The notes beneath the pieces were generated by a model. It was given only the letters and a program-made list of their open reading frames with translations, had not been told where the DNA came from and made no database searches. DNA of 64,000 nucleotides from Verrucomicrobiota bacterium (GTDB taxonomy: Bacteria; Verrucomicrobiota; Verrucomicrobiia; Verrucomicrobiales; Verrucomicrobiaceae): NCBI GenBank assembly GCA_025360015.1, contig JANYCZ010000034.1, positions 45,874 through 109,873 of the forward strand, in the 5' to 3' direction. The position numbers were made by a program, and so were the translations under genes. Shown here piece by piece: positions 63,958 to 64,000 of the stretch (position 1 is its first letter; every line of letters starts with the position of its first letter).

Positions 63958-64000
63958 GTGCCGTCGATTTTGCACCGCTTGCCGGTGGCCGCCAGCTGCT
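63921..64000 (+). CDS. Possible start of a protein gene, cut by the window edge
   Basis: GTG 63921 opens MNTTHTPPAAQNGAVDFAPL and the frame stays open to the end with protein-like composition. GGGAG lies three bases upstream, a short spacing. GTG 63906 is an alternative. The start lies inside a strong inverted repeat. Only 26 codons are visible and no family is recognised. Confidence 0.33.
   Translation, partial: MNTTHTPPAAQNGAVDFAPLAGGRQL

Noticed and set aside
1..64000. CRISPR array, prophage or insertion sequence
   Set aside because: No regularly spaced direct repeats, phage genes or transposase motifs were seen on reading the sequence.

Overview
The window looks like a chromosomal segment of a Verrucomicrobia bacterium, probably close to Prosthecobacter or other Verrucomicrobiaceae. 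The evidence is a complete four-gene 'Verru_Chthon cassette' (A-D) beside a PEP-CTERM / autotransporter-type beta-strand-repeat protein, a PVC-type ThuA/dehydrogenase/cytochrome c protein, many secreted sialidase-fold proteins, weak Shine-Dalgarno sequences, and intergenic palindromic repeats of the kind that litter these genomes. No rRNA, CRISPR array or insertion sequence was seen. One tRNA and one riboswitch were found.

Layout. 1-3.3 kb: 3' part of a large beta-strand-repeat protein ending in a PEP-CTERM sorting signal. 3.4-11 kb: cassette genes A-D, one giant GspK-like protein and three proteins with type IV prepilin-like N-termini. 11-15.7 kb: housekeeping run guaB, guaA, tmk and a DNA polymerase III delta' gene. 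16-28.6 kb: a GntR/LacI-type regulator divergent from a long carbohydrate locus (RraA-like protein, five sialidase-fold proteins, HpcH/HpaI aldolase, beta-helix protein, beta-propeller glycosidase-like protein, glycerophosphodiesterase). 28.7-32.3 kb: an ArsR-type regulator divergent from an old-yellow-enzyme, luciferase-like monooxygenase and aldo/keto reductase operon, with a perfect inverted-repeat operator between them. 32.3-33.1 kb: repeat-rich and gene-free. 33.1-40.4 kb: sialate O-acetylesterase-like protein, Tat-exported putative glycosidase, FAD oxidoreductase, threonine dehydratase, SGNH hydrolase. 40.7-46.5 kb (minus strand): histidine kinase, response regulator and a 1135-residue ThuA / PVC dehydrogenase / cytochrome c / discoidin protein. 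47.3-56.7 kb: a type II secretion-like operon (K, L, M, a C/PilP-like candidate, D, E, F, G). 56.8-60.3 kb (minus strand): tRNA-Gly(CCC), a lipoprotein, and an SPFH-protein operon preceded by a c-di-AMP (ydaO/yuaA) riboswitch. 60.5-63.6 kb: Sel1-repeat protein and a DUF116-polyprenyl synthase fusion. The window ends in a strongly structured stretch and possibly the start of another gene.

How the parts may work together. The secretion operon at 47-56 kb has the major pseudopilin and the inner- and outer-membrane parts, but no minor pseudopilins H, I or J and no prepilin peptidase. Cassette proteins A-D look like a K/I/J/H set. The window may therefore hold two halves of one lineage-specific pseudopilus system, with the beta-strand-repeat protein as a possible surface cargo. 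This is inference. The sialidase-fold locus and the O-acetylesterase downstream fit breakdown of sialylated or related glycans, but several of the sialidase-fold proteins lack the canonical FRIP arginine.
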